Below are positions 16,989 through 25,835 of a DNA stretch of 64,000 bases, piece by piece (position 1 is the first letter of the stretch; the number at the start of each line of letters is the position of its first letter). Origin of the DNA: Paenimyroides tangerinum (lineage in GTDB: Bacteria; Bacteroidota; Bacteroidia; Flavobacteriales; Flavobacteriaceae); contig NZ_RQVQ01000012.1 of the NCBI RefSeq assembly GCF_003865405.1, positions 1-64,000 of the forward strand. Reading direction: 5' to 3'. The notes beneath the pieces are model-generated. The model ran no database searches. It worked only from the letters and a program-made list of their open reading frames with translations, and was not told the origin of the DNA. Position numbers and translations under genes: made by a program.

Positions 16989-18836
16989 TTATTTAATATT
17001 CTCAAAATTACGCTTAATAAAAGCTGTCAAAGCTTCACCTTTTAATAATCCTTGAGAAAGCTTTGCTAAATCTAACGCTTGGTTGATTAAAGCAGTTTGT
17101 TTTTCGCCTTCTGTTTGTAAAATTGAAGTTGCTAATTCACTATTTGTGTTTACAACTAAATTGTACATTTCTGGGAAGTTACCAAACATATTACCACCAC
17201 CAGCTGCTTGCATTTCTTTCATTCTACGCATAAATTCAGGTTGCGTAATCATAAACGGCGCTGCATTACTATCTAATGCTTCAGTCTGTATCGTATAGGT
17301 TTGTTTTGGAACAATGTTCTCTAAAGTTTCTTTTAATTTTGTTTGTTCTTCTTCTGATAATTTAGAAATAGTGTTGTCATCTTTCTTAATTAAATTATCA
17401 ATAAAATCAGCATCAACACGAGCAAAAGTTAAGTTTTCGTTATCCATTTCTAACTTCTGAATTAAGTGAGAAACAATCGGCGAATCTAAAAGAACCACTT
17501 CATAACCTTTTGCTTTTGCTTGTTCGATATAACTGTGTTGTGCTTCTTTATTAGAAGTGTAAAGAACAACTAATTTTCCGTCTTTATCGGTTTGTTTATC
17601 TTTCAACGCTTCTTTTAATTCTTCCAAAGTGTAGAATTTATCATCAGTTGTTGGATATAAAACAAAACTTCCTGCTTTTTCATAGAATTTAGGTTCAGAA
17701 AGCATTCCATATTCTAAGACCATTTTAATGTCATTCCATTTTTGTTCAAAATCTTCACGATTTTCGTTGAATAACGATTTCAATTTATCAGCAACTTTTC
17801 TTGTAATGTAATTCGAAATTTTCTTTACATTTCCATCAGCTTGTAAATAAGAACGCGAAACGTTTAATGGAATATCTGGCGAATCGATTACACCTTTTAA
17901 CATCGTTAAGAATTCTGGTACAATACCTTCTACATTATCCGTTACAAAAACTTGGTTTTGGTATAATTGAATTTTATCTTTCTGAAGTTGTAAATCAGCA
18001 GATAATTTAGGGAAATATAAAATACCAGTTAAATTAAACGGATAATCTACATTCAAATGAATGTTGAATAAAGGCTCTTCAAATTGCATTGGATACAATT
18101 CGTGATAGAACTTTTTGTAATCTTCATCTGTTAATTCAGAAGGTTGTTTTGTCCAAGCCGGATTAGGGTTGTTAATGATGTTATCAACTTCAACTTTATC
18201 ATCTCCTTCGCCTTCAGTTTTAGTTCCGAATTTGATTGGCACAGGCATGAATTTGTTGTATTTAGTTAACAATTCATTGATTTTATATTCTTCTAAGAAC
18301 TCTAAAGAATCTTCAGCGATATTTAAAATAATCTCAGTTCCACGATCTGTTTTATCAGCTTTTTCTAAAGTAAATTCGGGAGAACCATCGCAAGTCCAAT
18401 GAACAGCTGGTTCATCTTTGTAAGATTTAGTGATGATTTCAACTTTATCTGCAACCATAAAAGCAGAATAAAATCCTAAACCAAAATGTCCGATGATTCC
18501 TGAATCTTTGGCAGAATCTTTATATTTTTCTAAGAATTCTTCAGCACCAGAAAACGCAACTTGGTTGATGTATTTTTCAACCTCATCAGCAGTCATTCCT
18601 AAACCTTGATCAATGATATGAAGTTTTTTATTTTCCTTATCAATTCGAACTTCAATTTTAGGATTACCAAATTCAACATTTGTTTCTCCGATTGAACATA
18701 AATGCTTTAATTTCAAAGTTGCATCTGTTGCATTAGAAACTAATTCACGCAAGAAAATTTCGTGATCACTGTACAAAAACTTTTTAATTAACGGGAAAAT
18801 ATTCTCTACCGTTACATTTATTTTACCTGAAGTCAT
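16989..18836 (-). CDS. htpG: Molecular chaperone HtpG (bacterial Hsp90)
   Basis: A 615-residue Hsp90 homologue, an ATP-dependent cytosolic chaperone dimer. The GHKL ATPase domain is complete: FLRELVSNATDA (28-39), IDQGLGMTADEVEKY with the nucleotide-binding Asp, and IGHFGLGFYSAFMVADKV. The middle domain carries PLNVSRSYLQAD with the catalytic-loop Arg. The C-terminal dimerisation part follows and ends at FIKRNFENIK. Length is normal for the family. Single gene, divergent from the lipocalin-like lipoprotein gene. Confidence 0.97.
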   Translation of the reverse strand: MTSGKINVTVENIFPLIKKFLYSDHEIFLRELVSNATDATLKLKHLCSIGETNVEFGNPKIEVRIDKENKKLHIIDQGLGMTADEVEKYINQVAFSGAEEFLEKYKDSAKDSGIIGHFGLGFYSAFMVADKVEIITKSYKDEPAVHWTCDGSPEFTLEKADKTDRGTEIILNIAEDSLEFLEEYKINELLTKYNKFMPVPIKFGTKTEGEGDDKVEVDNIINNPNPAWTKQPSELTDEDYKKFYHELYPMQFEEPLFNIHLNVDYPFNLTGILYFPKLSADLQLQKDKIQLYQNQVFVTDNVEGIVPEFLTMLKGVIDSPDIPLNVSRSYLQADGNVKKISNYITRKVADKLKSLFNENREDFEQKWNDIKMVLEYGMLSEPKFYEKAGSFVLYPTTDDKFYTLEELKEALKDKQTDKDGKLVVLYTSNKEAQHSYIEQAKAKGYEVVLLDSPIVSHLIQKLEMDNENLTFARVDADFIDNLIKKDDNTISKLSEEEQTKLKETLENIVPKQTYTIQTEALDSNAAPFMITQPEFMRRMKEMQAAGGGNMFGNFPEMYNLVVNTNSELATSILQTEGEKQTALINQALDLAKLSQGLLKGEALTAFIKRNFENIK

Positions 18837-18980
18837 TTTTATTTGTATTTTAATATGATTATTTTAATTTTATTCTTCAAATGATTCAAAGAGAGTACCA
18901 ATTGTTTGCGTTGTGACAAAGTGTCAGAAAAATGTTTTTTCTTTTTTTATAAAAATGTATCATCAAGGCACATTATTTGC

Positions 18981-18988
18981 TATTTTTG
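18981..18988 (+). promoter_or_regulatory. -7 element (TATTTTTG) of the lipocalin-like gene
   Basis: TATTTTTG lies 19 bp before ATG 19008 and inside the longer open frame that begins at 18906. This supports the shorter protein with the lipobox. Confidence 0.6.
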
Positions 18989-19007
18989 CAATAGTAAATT
19001 AAATATT

Positions 19008-19445
19008 ATGAGAAAAATTTTAGGAATTGGTTTAATTGCGTTATCTTTTGTGGCGTGTAAACCAACAAACGATGTTAAATCACAAATTGGTTTAAAAGGT
19101 GAATGGACATTAACAAATGTTTCATATCCTAAAGGTTTTAAAGTAACTTCTTTTCATGTTGCTGATGCAAAGTGTTTTGAAGGAAGTCAGTGGAAATTTG
19201 TTCCAAACAATAGTACAGGAACAGTAACTTTGGATCATGCTGGAGATTGTCCTACTTTTTCTTCAAACATAGTTTGGACCATTGGAACAGATCAATCATT
19301 TAATATGAAATTTGTTGGAAATGAAAAAGCAAAACACATTACTAGTGGTTACAAATTGAGTATGGTTAATCAATCTGCGAATTCATTTGAGTTAGTGGAT
19401 GATTCTACTGGAACAAAAGTGGTTTATAAATTTGAGAAAAATTAA
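19008..19445 (+). CDS. Lipocalin-like lipoprotein
   Basis: A 145-residue lipoprotein with lipobox SFVAC (Cys17). The body starts with LKGEWTLTNVSYP, the usual opening of lipocalin-like domain proteins in Bacteroidota, and runs as beta strands with two conserved-looking Cys (in AKCFEG and GDCPTF) that could form a disulfide. I chose ATG 19008 over an upstream in-frame start at 18906 because a promoter-like element lies between them and only the shorter form starts with a signal peptide. It is 21 bp from the OmpA gene and probably co-transcribed with it. Ligand unknown. Confidence 0.82.
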   Translation: MRKILGIGLIALSFVACKPTNDVKSQIGLKGEWTLTNVSYPKGFKVTSFHVADAKCFEGSQWKFVPNNSTGTVTLDHAGDCPTFSSNIVWTIGTDQSFNMKFVGNEKAKHITSGYKLSMVNQSANSFELVDDSTGTKVVYKFEKN

Positions 19446-19466
19446 TAATAATAGAAATTAGATATC

Positions 19467-20165
19467 ATGAGAAAATTTAATACTTACTTGTTATTAGGTG
19501 CTTTAATTAGCGGAACTTTTTTAACTAGTTGTAATACAGTTAAAAATTCTAACAATACACAAAGAGGTGCCGCTGCAGGTGCCGCTGCAGGTGCAATCTT
19601 AGGTGGTGTTTTGGGTAACAATGTTGGAAGTAAAAACAACAGTGCTTTAGGAGCTGTTTTAGGTGGAGTTGTTGGTGGAACCGTTGGTGGAGTTATTGGT
19701 AAGAAAATGGACCAACAAGCTCAGGAAATTCAAAATACTTTACCAGGTGTTGAAGTTGAAAGAGTAGGTGAAGGTATCAAAGTTACTTTAGGTGAAAGTA
19801 CAGTTAATTTTGAATTTGACAAATCTGATTTAACTGATAAAGCAAAAGCAAATTTAGATAAATTGGCTAAAGTTTTTATCGCTAATCCAGATACAAGATT
19901 GATGATTTACGGATACACAGACAATGTAGGTAAAGAAGAATACAACGTTAAATTATCTCGTAGTAGAGCAAATGCTGTTAAAGCATATTTAGTAAGTAAA
20001 GGAATCGGAACGAAGCGTTTAACTACTGAAGGTATGGGAATGGCGGATCCGATTGCATCTAATGATACAGCAGCAGGAAGAGCTAAAAACCGTCGTGTTG
20101 AATTTAGTATTGTTGCTAATGAAGATATGATTAGAGATGCTCAAAACGAAGTTAATAGATACTAA
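19467..20165 (+). CDS. OmpA-family peptidoglycan-binding lipoprotein with glycine zipper
   Basis: A 232-residue outer-membrane lipoprotein: lipobox FLTSC (Cys22), then a glycine-zipper segment of about residues 33-75 (AAAGAILGGVLGNNVG, then GAVLGGVVGGTVGGVIG) that may insert in the membrane. The C-terminal OmpA domain, about residues 112-225, carries VNFEFDKSDLT, YGYTDNVGKEEYN, LSRSRANAV and GRAKNRRVEF, with the Asp and Arg that bind diaminopimelate of peptidoglycan. It is expected to tether the outer membrane to the cell wall. Co-transcribed with the upstream lipoprotein. Confidence 0.93.
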   Translation: MRKFNTYLLLGALISGTFLTSCNTVKNSNNTQRGAAAGAAAGAILGGVLGNNVGSKNNSALGAVLGGVVGGTVGGVIGKKMDQQAQEIQNTLPGVEVERVGEGIKVTLGESTVNFEFDKSDLTDKAKANLDKLAKVFIANPDTRLMIYGYTDNVGKEEYNVKLSRSRANAVKAYLVSKGIGTKRLTTEGMGMADPIASNDTAAGRAKNRRVEFSIVANEDMIRDAQNEVNRY

Positions 20166-20184
20166 TTTAGTATTTGATAATATT

Positions 20185-20217
20185 AAAAAACGTTCAGTGA
20201 AAGCTGAACGTTTTTTT
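20185..20217 (+). terminator. Terminator of the OmpA gene
   Basis: 13-bp stem (AAAAAACGTTCAG and complement) followed by a T-tract, 20 bp after the OmpA stop codon. Confidence 0.9.
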
Positions 20218-20225
20218 GTATAAAG

Positions 20226-20253
20226 AAAAAAGCTTAGTGAAAACTAAGCTTTT
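20226..20253 (-). terminator. Terminator of the outer-membrane barrel gene
   Basis: 11-bp stem (AAAAGCTTAGT and its complement) around a GAAA loop, 7 bp beyond the stop of the minus-strand barrel gene. Confidence 0.85.
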
Positions 20254-20259
20254 AAAATA

Positions 20260-22716
20260 TTACATCATTTCTTCCATATCTTCTGAAGAATTTTGTCTTT
20301 TTTGATTTTTCATTCGATCACTTGCAGATTGATTAAAACGATACGTAAATGCTAAATTTATAGTTCTTTCTCTCCATTGCATTTCAGAATACGATCTTGC
20401 TTGTGGTAAATCGATATCCATCATATGTTTTCTAGAGTTGAATAAATCTTGTACATTTAATGTAACTGTTCCTTTATCTTTAAGTACATCTTTGCTAAAT
20501 GCAAGATTGACACCAACATTTCCTAAACGTTTACCTTGAGCTGTTGCTTGTGGTCCGCTATACATCACGTTTGTTTGCCAATCAACTTTACCAGGCAAAG
20601 TTATTTTTGAACTTAATCTACCAGACCAAGTAAAGGTATCATTGTCAAAATTTTGATTAACAACTTGATTTAAATTTTCATCGAAGTATTGATAATTTCC
20701 TCTTGTAGCAACTTGGAATAGATTTGCATTTGCATTTAATCTCCACCATGCAAAAGGAACATAATTTAAATTTATTTCTAAACCGTATCTGTATTCTGTT
20801 GCTAAATTGATCGGACCACTTATCGTTATTGGAATTCCTTCATCATTAACTCCATTAACTCTTCTTACATATTGAGTAGCATCATTAGTTTTATTAAAAT
20901 ATGCAGAAGTATTTAAAGTTAATTGATGACTAAAACGTTTCATATACCCAAGATCAAATGCATCAGTGAAAGAAGGATTTAAATCTGGGTTACCTTGAAA
21001 AAAGTTTATTGAACTAGAATAATTAGAAATCGGATTTAACATTCGACCTCTCGGTCTCCTAACTCTTCTGCTATAACTAGCCGTAATGTTTTCTCCTTCA
21101 ATAAATTCATAACTTAAAAATAAACTAGGGAAAAAGTTGCTGTATTTTTTCTTGTTAAAATCTTGAGTTACTAATTGATTTACGTCTATTTGAGTGTTTT
21201 CCCAACGTAAGCCAACCATATAACTGAATTTATCTACTTTATTTCCGTATTGAGCATAAAGTGCATTTAGACGTTCTTTATATTCAAGATTACTGTCAGA
21301 AGGAATTCCTTGAACAATATCTGTATCTAAATTAAAAGTTGTATTTAATTCGTTGAAATTACCTAGATATCCTGCTTCAAATTGGCTTCCTTCTCCTAGT
21401 GGTAAAATATAATCAGCACGAGCAATCAATCTTTGTTCATCTTCTGTCGCGCGAGTAACTTCTTTAGATAAGATATCTAAGGTTTGGTCTATAGTTGAAA
21501 TATCAGAATTTTCTAAATCTGTATTTTTACTTATACTTCCCGATACAAATAATTGATGTCCTTTGTCGTTAAATTTATAAGTAAAATCAGTGTTGTATTC
21601 TGCTGTTTCTTTTTGGTCGTCTTCTTCGGTTAATCGGGTGTTTTTATAAAGTAAATTATAATTTTCATCAAACTTAGAATAGTTTAAAGTTCTAGGATTA
21701 TCACCTTTGTTTTTACGAAATGTTACTCCGTTATTCCAAGTAAATTTATCCGTAATATTCCATTCAACACCAATGTTACCATTAAAACCATGTCTGTCTC
21801 TAGTGTTTTTTGATTGTTCATTAACGTATTGAGAAGTAGTTCCGTCTTCGTTAAAATATTCTGAATCATTAAGTGAATTACCAAATGTTTTATTTTTACT
21901 ATATCCTAAATTAGCAAATAAATTCACACTTTTCATGCGGTGATTTACGTTTGCATTTAGTCCATAACTTAATGGATCACCAATATTTGCAGAAACACTT
22001 CCGTTTGTTCCGTTGTTACTTCCTTTTTTTAAGATGATGTTAATGATTCCAGCTCCACCTTCTGCTTCATATCGAGCAGATGGATTTGTGATCACTTCAA
22101 CACGTTCAATTGATTCTGATGACAACATCTTCAATGCATCTCCAACATTTGAAGCTAATCCAGATGGTTTACCGTCAATTAAAACTTTAACAGATTCGTT
22201 TCCTCTCAAACTTACATTTCCGTCAGAATCAACTTCTACAGAAGGTATGTTGTCAAGAACATCGCTAGCATTACCACCTCTTACGATTGCATTGTCGCCA
22301 ACGTTATAGATACGTTTGTCAAGTTTTATTTCAACTTCAGCTTTTTTAGCTTGAACAACAATTCCTTCTAAAAGCTCAGAATCACTTTCAATTTTAAAAA
22401 CACCTAAATCTGCATTTTCTGTAATTTCTTTATTAGAAATTTCAATTGTTTTATATCCTAAATATTCAACACGAATGTTGTAAGTTCCTGCAATTGTTGG
22501 AATATTGAAATTACCTGTTGTATCGGTTACATCACCTGTAATGATTTCAGGATTTGTAGTGCTAATCAATGTGATATTAGCATATTCTAGAGGTTGGTTA
22601 GTAGAAGCTTCGACTACAGATCCTTTTATAAATATTTCATTAGAAGGCGTTTGTGCCCACATTAATGAACTAAAAGAAAGTGACGCAACTACTGTTAAAA
22701 ACCGTGTTGATTTCAT
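20260..22716 (-). CDS. TonB-dependent-type outer-membrane beta-barrel protein
   Basis: An 818-residue outer-membrane protein. Signal peptide to about residue 22, then a carboxypeptidase-regulatory-like domain (about 28-110: IKGSVVEASTNQPLEYANI, VEYLGYKTIEI), a plug domain (about 120-225: GGNASDVLDNIPSVEVDSDG, SLRGNESVKVLIDGKPSGL, IERVEVITNPSARYEAEG), and a barrel of the outer-membrane beta-barrel family 3 type. The C-terminus carries a Gln/Asn-rich tail ending SSEDMEEMM rather than a terminal aromatic residue. No SusD partner is adjacent, so this is a stand-alone receptor of unknown substrate. ATG 22716 preferred to the TTG codon just before it; a -7 element lies upstream. Confidence 0.92.
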   Translation of the reverse strand: MKSTRFLTVVASLSFSSLMWAQTPSNEIFIKGSVVEASTNQPLEYANITLISTTNPEIITGDVTDTTGNFNIPTIAGTYNIRVEYLGYKTIEISNKEITENADLGVFKIESDSELLEGIVVQAKKAEVEIKLDKRIYNVGDNAIVRGGNASDVLDNIPSVEVDSDGNVSLRGNESVKVLIDGKPSGLASNVGDALKMLSSESIERVEVITNPSARYEAEGGAGIINIILKKGSNNGTNGSVSANIGDPLSYGLNANVNHRMKSVNLFANLGYSKNKTFGNSLNDSEYFNEDGTTSQYVNEQSKNTRDRHGFNGNIGVEWNITDKFTWNNGVTFRKNKGDNPRTLNYSKFDENYNLLYKNTRLTEEDDQKETAEYNTDFTYKFNDKGHQLFVSGSISKNTDLENSDISTIDQTLDILSKEVTRATEDEQRLIARADYILPLGEGSQFEAGYLGNFNELNTTFNLDTDIVQGIPSDSNLEYKERLNALYAQYGNKVDKFSYMVGLRWENTQIDVNQLVTQDFNKKKYSNFFPSLFLSYEFIEGENITASYSRRVRRPRGRMLNPISNYSSSINFFQGNPDLNPSFTDAFDLGYMKRFSHQLTLNTSAYFNKTNDATQYVRRVNGVNDEGIPITISGPINLATEYRYGLEINLNYVPFAWWRLNANANLFQVATRGNYQYFDENLNQVVNQNFDNDTFTWSGRLSSKITLPGKVDWQTNVMYSGPQATAQGKRLGNVGVNLAFSKDVLKDKGTVTLNVQDLFNSRKHMMDIDLPQARSYSEMQWRERTINLAFTYRFNQSASDRMKNQKRQNSSEDMEEMM

Positions 22717-22741
22717 CAAATGAATTTTTTATAATTTGTAG

Positions 22742-22749
22742 CAAAAATA
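22742..22749 (-). promoter_or_regulatory. -7 element (TATTTTTG) of the barrel gene
   Basis: On the minus strand TATTTTTG matches TAnnTTTG and lies 25 bp upstream of ATG 22716. Confidence 0.55.
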
Positions 22750-22804
22750 CTAAAACAATTGAGTTTTATTGATAATGTTTTGTTAAAGAGCTGTTGCTTT
22801 TAGA

Positions 22805-23146
22805 TTAAATAATGTCATTTATTCTAGAAAACGGACGAGCGATAACTCCTTGATTCTCATTTATAACGATTGGTCTTTCAATTAATTTTGGATTTTCAGA
22901 CATTATCTTAATAATTTCTTCGTCAGAAAGTGTTTTGTCTTTATAATTCTCTTTCCAAATTTCTTCTTTAGTTCGAACTAATTCGATAGGAGAAATGTTC
23001 AATATTTTAATGATTTTAGATAGTTCTTCTGGAGTTAAGCCTGCATCTAAATATTTTACAACACTGTGTGGAATATTTTTTTCTTCTAAAAAGCAAAGAC
23101 CTTCTCTAGATTTGCTACAACGTGGATTGTGATATATTGTTATCAT
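22805..23146 (-). CDS. arsC: ArsC-family reductase (thioredoxin fold)
   Basis: A 113-residue protein of the glutaredoxin-dependent arsenate reductase family. The catalytic motif YHNPRCSKSR places the nucleophile at Cys10, followed by REGLCFLEEKN. The later NENQGVIARPFSRI with the preceding RPIV is the family's conserved substrate-binding segment. I start at the ATG 23146, which gives MITIYHNPRC, the usual N-terminus, rather than seven codons upstream. No arsR, arsB or acr3 is near, so a role in arsenic resistance is not supported by context; many such proteins have other thiol roles. Confidence 0.88.
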   Translation of the reverse strand: MITIYHNPRCSKSREGLCFLEEKNIPHSVVKYLDAGLTPEELSKIIKILNISPIELVRTKEEIWKENYKDKTLSDEEIIKIMSENPKLIERPIVINENQGVIARPFSRINDII

Positions 23147-23385
23147 CGTTTTAATATTTAAATTCAATTTTTTCTTAAATGATGTTTATAAAAAGGAAAA
23201 CCAGCTTAATATGCGAAGGTACAATTATAAGGCATATTAAAACTCATTTTATGGATGTTCTTATTTTAGCAAGGATTCCGTCTAATTTGTTTATTTTAAG
23301 TTCACTCAGTGAATTTTTTTAAAACATCATCTAGATTCGATAATAAATTTTCATCTTCAAGTAATTTGCACAGGCACAAAAAAAA

Positions 23386-23560
23386 TAGCTGATTTCAGTG
23401 AAATAAAATTCACTTTTTTAAAATAATTTTGTAGTGACTTAATAATAACTACAGAGTTATTCTTTGTAATTTAAAAAAAAGATAGTAATTGTTAATTTAA
23501 TTGAGACTTAAATAAACTCTAATTTACTAAAAGGAAGTGCAAAAAAGCACTTCCTTTTAT
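23386..23560 (+). repeat. Intergenic repeat / putative small RNA gene, copy 1
   Basis: The most diverged copy of a family with four members in this window. It begins with the palindromic box TAGCTGATTTCAG (23386-23398), has a degenerate version of the GAGCTTAA box near 23500-23520, and ends with a strong terminator-like hairpin (AAAAGGAAGTGC and its complement, 23529-23558) and T-tract. TAATTTTG at 23424-23431 could serve as a -7 promoter element, giving a transcript of about 120 bases. No open frame is preserved. Confidence 0.5.
23529..23560 (+). terminator. Terminator hairpin of repeat copy 1
   Basis: 12-bp perfect stem (AAAAGGAAGTGC with complement), 6-base A loop and T-tract, with no protein gene upstream within 380 bp on this strand. 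Confidence 0.8.
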
Positions 23561-23591
23561 TTTAAAAATGGATAGTTTGGATATGCAAAAT

Positions 23592-23772
23592 TAGCTGAAA
23601 TCAGGGATTCTATACAATTCAAAATAGTAAGTTATTTGTATCAACAAAAGAAAATAAAAAAAATTCTGAGTTAAAAAAAAGAAAAGTTAGAAAAGAAAAA
23701 AAGTTGTTTTTAAATTGGAGCTTAACCTAACTCTTAAGCATAATAAGAAAGTGTAATACATCACTTTCTTTT
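23592..23772 (+). repeat. Intergenic repeat / putative small RNA gene, copy 2
   Basis: Shares ordered blocks with the copies at the window end: TAGCTGAAATCAG (23592-23604), AACAAAAGAA (23643-23652), TTCTGAGTTA (23664-23673), a 23-base box starting GGAGCTTAACCTAACTC (23717-23739), and a hairpin AAGAAAGTG/CACTTTCTT (23745-23770) followed by T. The stem differs from that of the other copies (GGAAGTG) but stays paired, which is a compensatory change. There is no start codon in the equivalent of the small frame seen in copy 3. Confidence 0.6.
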
Positions 23773-23972
23773 TTATTTTATAAAAATTCAAGTTACTAAT
23801 TATAGAATTCTAAAACGGACTAAAAAGAAACTGTTGAAAAACTAATATATAAAATACATATTTGAAAACTATCGTCCGATTGGTTAGTCCTGAAATAGCG
23901 ATACATTATTTAAATGATTAAAAAAGCATAAATTATACAGTAGTAGATTCGATGTTGAAAACATGCTCCAAA

Positions 23973-23998
23973 GTGTCTAACTTTTTTGAGTCACTACA
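23973..23998 (-). mobile_element. Possible IS3-family terminal end (remnant)
   Basis: Read on the minus strand the segment begins TGTAGTGACTCAAAAAAG and continues TTAGACAC, resembling the ends of IS150-type IS3 elements (TGTACTGACCC, then AAAAGTT and GACA). A 14-bp perfect inverted partner lies at 23426-23439. No transposase remains between them and no target duplication is clear, so this is at best an old remnant. Confidence 0.3.
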
Positions 23999-24567
23999 AA
24001 ATGATAGGATTTAATACTAAATACAACTCGCTGAAATTTTTTTAGTCCTCAACTTTTTTAATTGATGATTTTGAACTTCATGTCTCGAAATGTTGAATAA
24101 TACAAAAGTTAATTTTTTGATTGCTTTATTTATAATTTTATAACAAACTACATTGAAATTCCATTTTATAATAATAAAAATTTTTTCAATATAACTTAAA
24201 TTTAAAAAAGCAAAAAAAACATCAATTATAAAATAGAATACACTAAATTTATTAACTAAAAACAATCATAAACAAAATCTATACACAAAGTTTAAATATT
24301 ATATTTTCAATTGTTTAAAACTAATTATATAAACAAAAAGTTTAATTATATTTATGAAGAACAATTTAAAAATAAAACACCTAATAATTTTTAATAACTA
24401 AAAAAATACAAAAAAAAATAGAATTAGTTATGAGATTAATTTTAAAAATATAAATAAAAAATGACTTTTTAATTCTCAAAAAAATTAAAAATTCAACAAA
24501 ATTTTTCAATAAATATTTAAAACAAATCCAATTTGATTTTCGTAGATTTATAAAAATACTTTTACGA

Positions 24568-25803
24568 ATGAACATAAAAAAACAACAATTAAAAAAGCAC
24601 AAATTAATTGCTACAGGTTTATTTGTTTTAATGGCGATTGTTTATGTTTTAATGTTGCTACTCTCCAAACACAATCATCAATCTTGGATGAATTATGTAA
24701 AAGCTTTTTCAGAAGCTGGAATGGTCGGAGCATTAGCAGATTGGTTTGCGGTCACTGCCCTATTTAAATATCCGTTAGGAATAAAAATTCCGCATACCAA
24801 TTTAATTAATAATAATAAAGATGCTCTTGGTGAAAATTTAGGAAGCTTTGTAAGTGAAAATTTTTTAAACCAAGCAACTATTCGTCCGTATGTTACCAAA
24901 ATTGATTTGAGCGGTTTTATTGTAAATTGGATTTCAAATGAAAAAAAATTTAATAAAACAACAGTTGAAATTAGAAAAGTTCTAAAGAGTATTCTTTTAA
25001 AAATTGATGATAAAGAAGTTATTCTAATAATTTCATCAAAAGGAAAAGACATTTTAAATGATTTAAACCTTCAAGAATTGGTTTCTAAAGGACTTTTTTA
25101 CGCAGTTGAAAACAATGAACATCAACGTCTGATTTCATTACTTATTCCACAAGCGAAACTTTATGTAGAAAATAATAAAGAAGCTATTTATGACAAAGTT
25201 GTCGAAAAGAATCCAATATTAGGCTTGATTGGTGGAAAAGCAATTACAAATCAATTAATTTCTGGAATTATTTCTTTCCTTGATGATATTCAAAATAATG
25301 GCAATCATAATATCAGAAATGAAATAACAACTAAATTATACGAAATATGTGAATCTATTAAAACAGATGAAAACTGGAAATCGCGTTTCGATAATTTAAA
25401 AGAAGAATTTATAACTGATGAAAAACTTCAAGATTATGCTTCAAAACTTTGGGAGAATACAAAATCAAATTTAGTTTCTAATTTAGAAGATGAAAATTCA
25501 GCTTTGAATCAATATATTGAAAAATATTTAAAAGAAATACGTCAAAACCTTGTTGAAAACGAAAGTACAAAAGCTAAAATCAATAAAACAGTTCATAAAT
25601 TCATTTATAAACTAGCTTTGAGAAATAGTAATGAAATCGGAAATATCATTTCAAAAACAGTAAAAGACTGGGACGGAAAAGAAATGAGCGATAAATTGGA
25701 ATTGGAAGTCGGGAAAGATTTACAATTTATTCGAATTAACGGAACATTAGTAGGCGGTATTGTGGGATTATTAATTTACAGTTTAACCGTATTTTTTACA
25801 TAA
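24568..25803 (+). CDS. DUF445 family membrane protein
   Basis: A 411-residue protein with one membrane helix near each end (about residues 13-32 and 390-409). After the first helix comes the DUF445 signature SEAGMVGALADWFAVTALFKYPLG, read as SEAGMVGALADWF then AVTALFKYP, followed by IPHTNLI and a long helical region (residues about 90-380). The family (YjiN/YheB-like) has no established function. Length is normal. Single gene, followed by a bidirectional terminator. Confidence 0.87.
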   Translation: MNIKKQQLKKHKLIATGLFVLMAIVYVLMLLLSKHNHQSWMNYVKAFSEAGMVGALADWFAVTALFKYPLGIKIPHTNLINNNKDALGENLGSFVSENFLNQATIRPYVTKIDLSGFIVNWISNEKKFNKTTVEIRKVLKSILLKIDDKEVILIISSKGKDILNDLNLQELVSKGLFYAVENNEHQRLISLLIPQAKLYVENNKEAIYDKVVEKNPILGLIGGKAITNQLISGIISFLDDIQNNGNHNIRNEITTKLYEICESIKTDENWKSRFDNLKEEFITDEKLQDYASKLWENTKSNLVSNLEDENSALNQYIEKYLKEIRQNLVENESTKAKINKTVHKFIYKLALRNSNEIGNIISKTVKDWDGKEMSDKLELEVGKDLQFIRINGTLVGGIVGLLIYSLTVFFT

Positions 25804-25834
25804 AAAAAGTTCAGATTTTTATCTGAACTTTTTT
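25803..25834. terminator. Bidirectional terminator
   Basis: 14-bp perfect stem (AAAAAAGTTCAGAT and complement) around TTTT, between the convergent DUF445 and BadF-type kinase genes. Confidence 0.9.
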
Positions 25835-25835
25835 C

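Larger units (their letters stand above)
23168..24567. other. 1.4-kb gene-free region
   Basis: No credible gene between the ArsC-family gene and DUF445. It contains two copies of a non-coding repeat (23386-23560 and 23592-23772), a 14-bp inverted repeat at 23426-23439 and 23989-24002, and a very AT-rich stretch (24010-24560). Short minus-strand frames there consist of Phe/Ile/Lys/Asn-rich sequence without recognisable domains. Confidence 0.7.

Noticed and set aside
18906-19007. Upstream in-frame extension of the lipocalin-like gene.
   Set aside because: It adds a Cys/Phe-rich stretch, no signal peptide, and contains the -7 promoter element; the ATG at 19008 gives a proper lipobox.
23301-23320. 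Short palindrome TTCACTCAGTGAA followed by T.
   Set aside because: The stem is only about five bases with a three-base loop and no transcript is evident upstream; too weak to call a terminator.
24017-24602. Minus-strand frames of 82 and 73 codons in the AT-rich gap (24017-24265, 24381-24602).
   Set aside because: Composition is almost entirely Phe, Ile, Lys and Asn from A/T runs; no motif, no promoter, and the second overlaps the start of the DUF445 gene.
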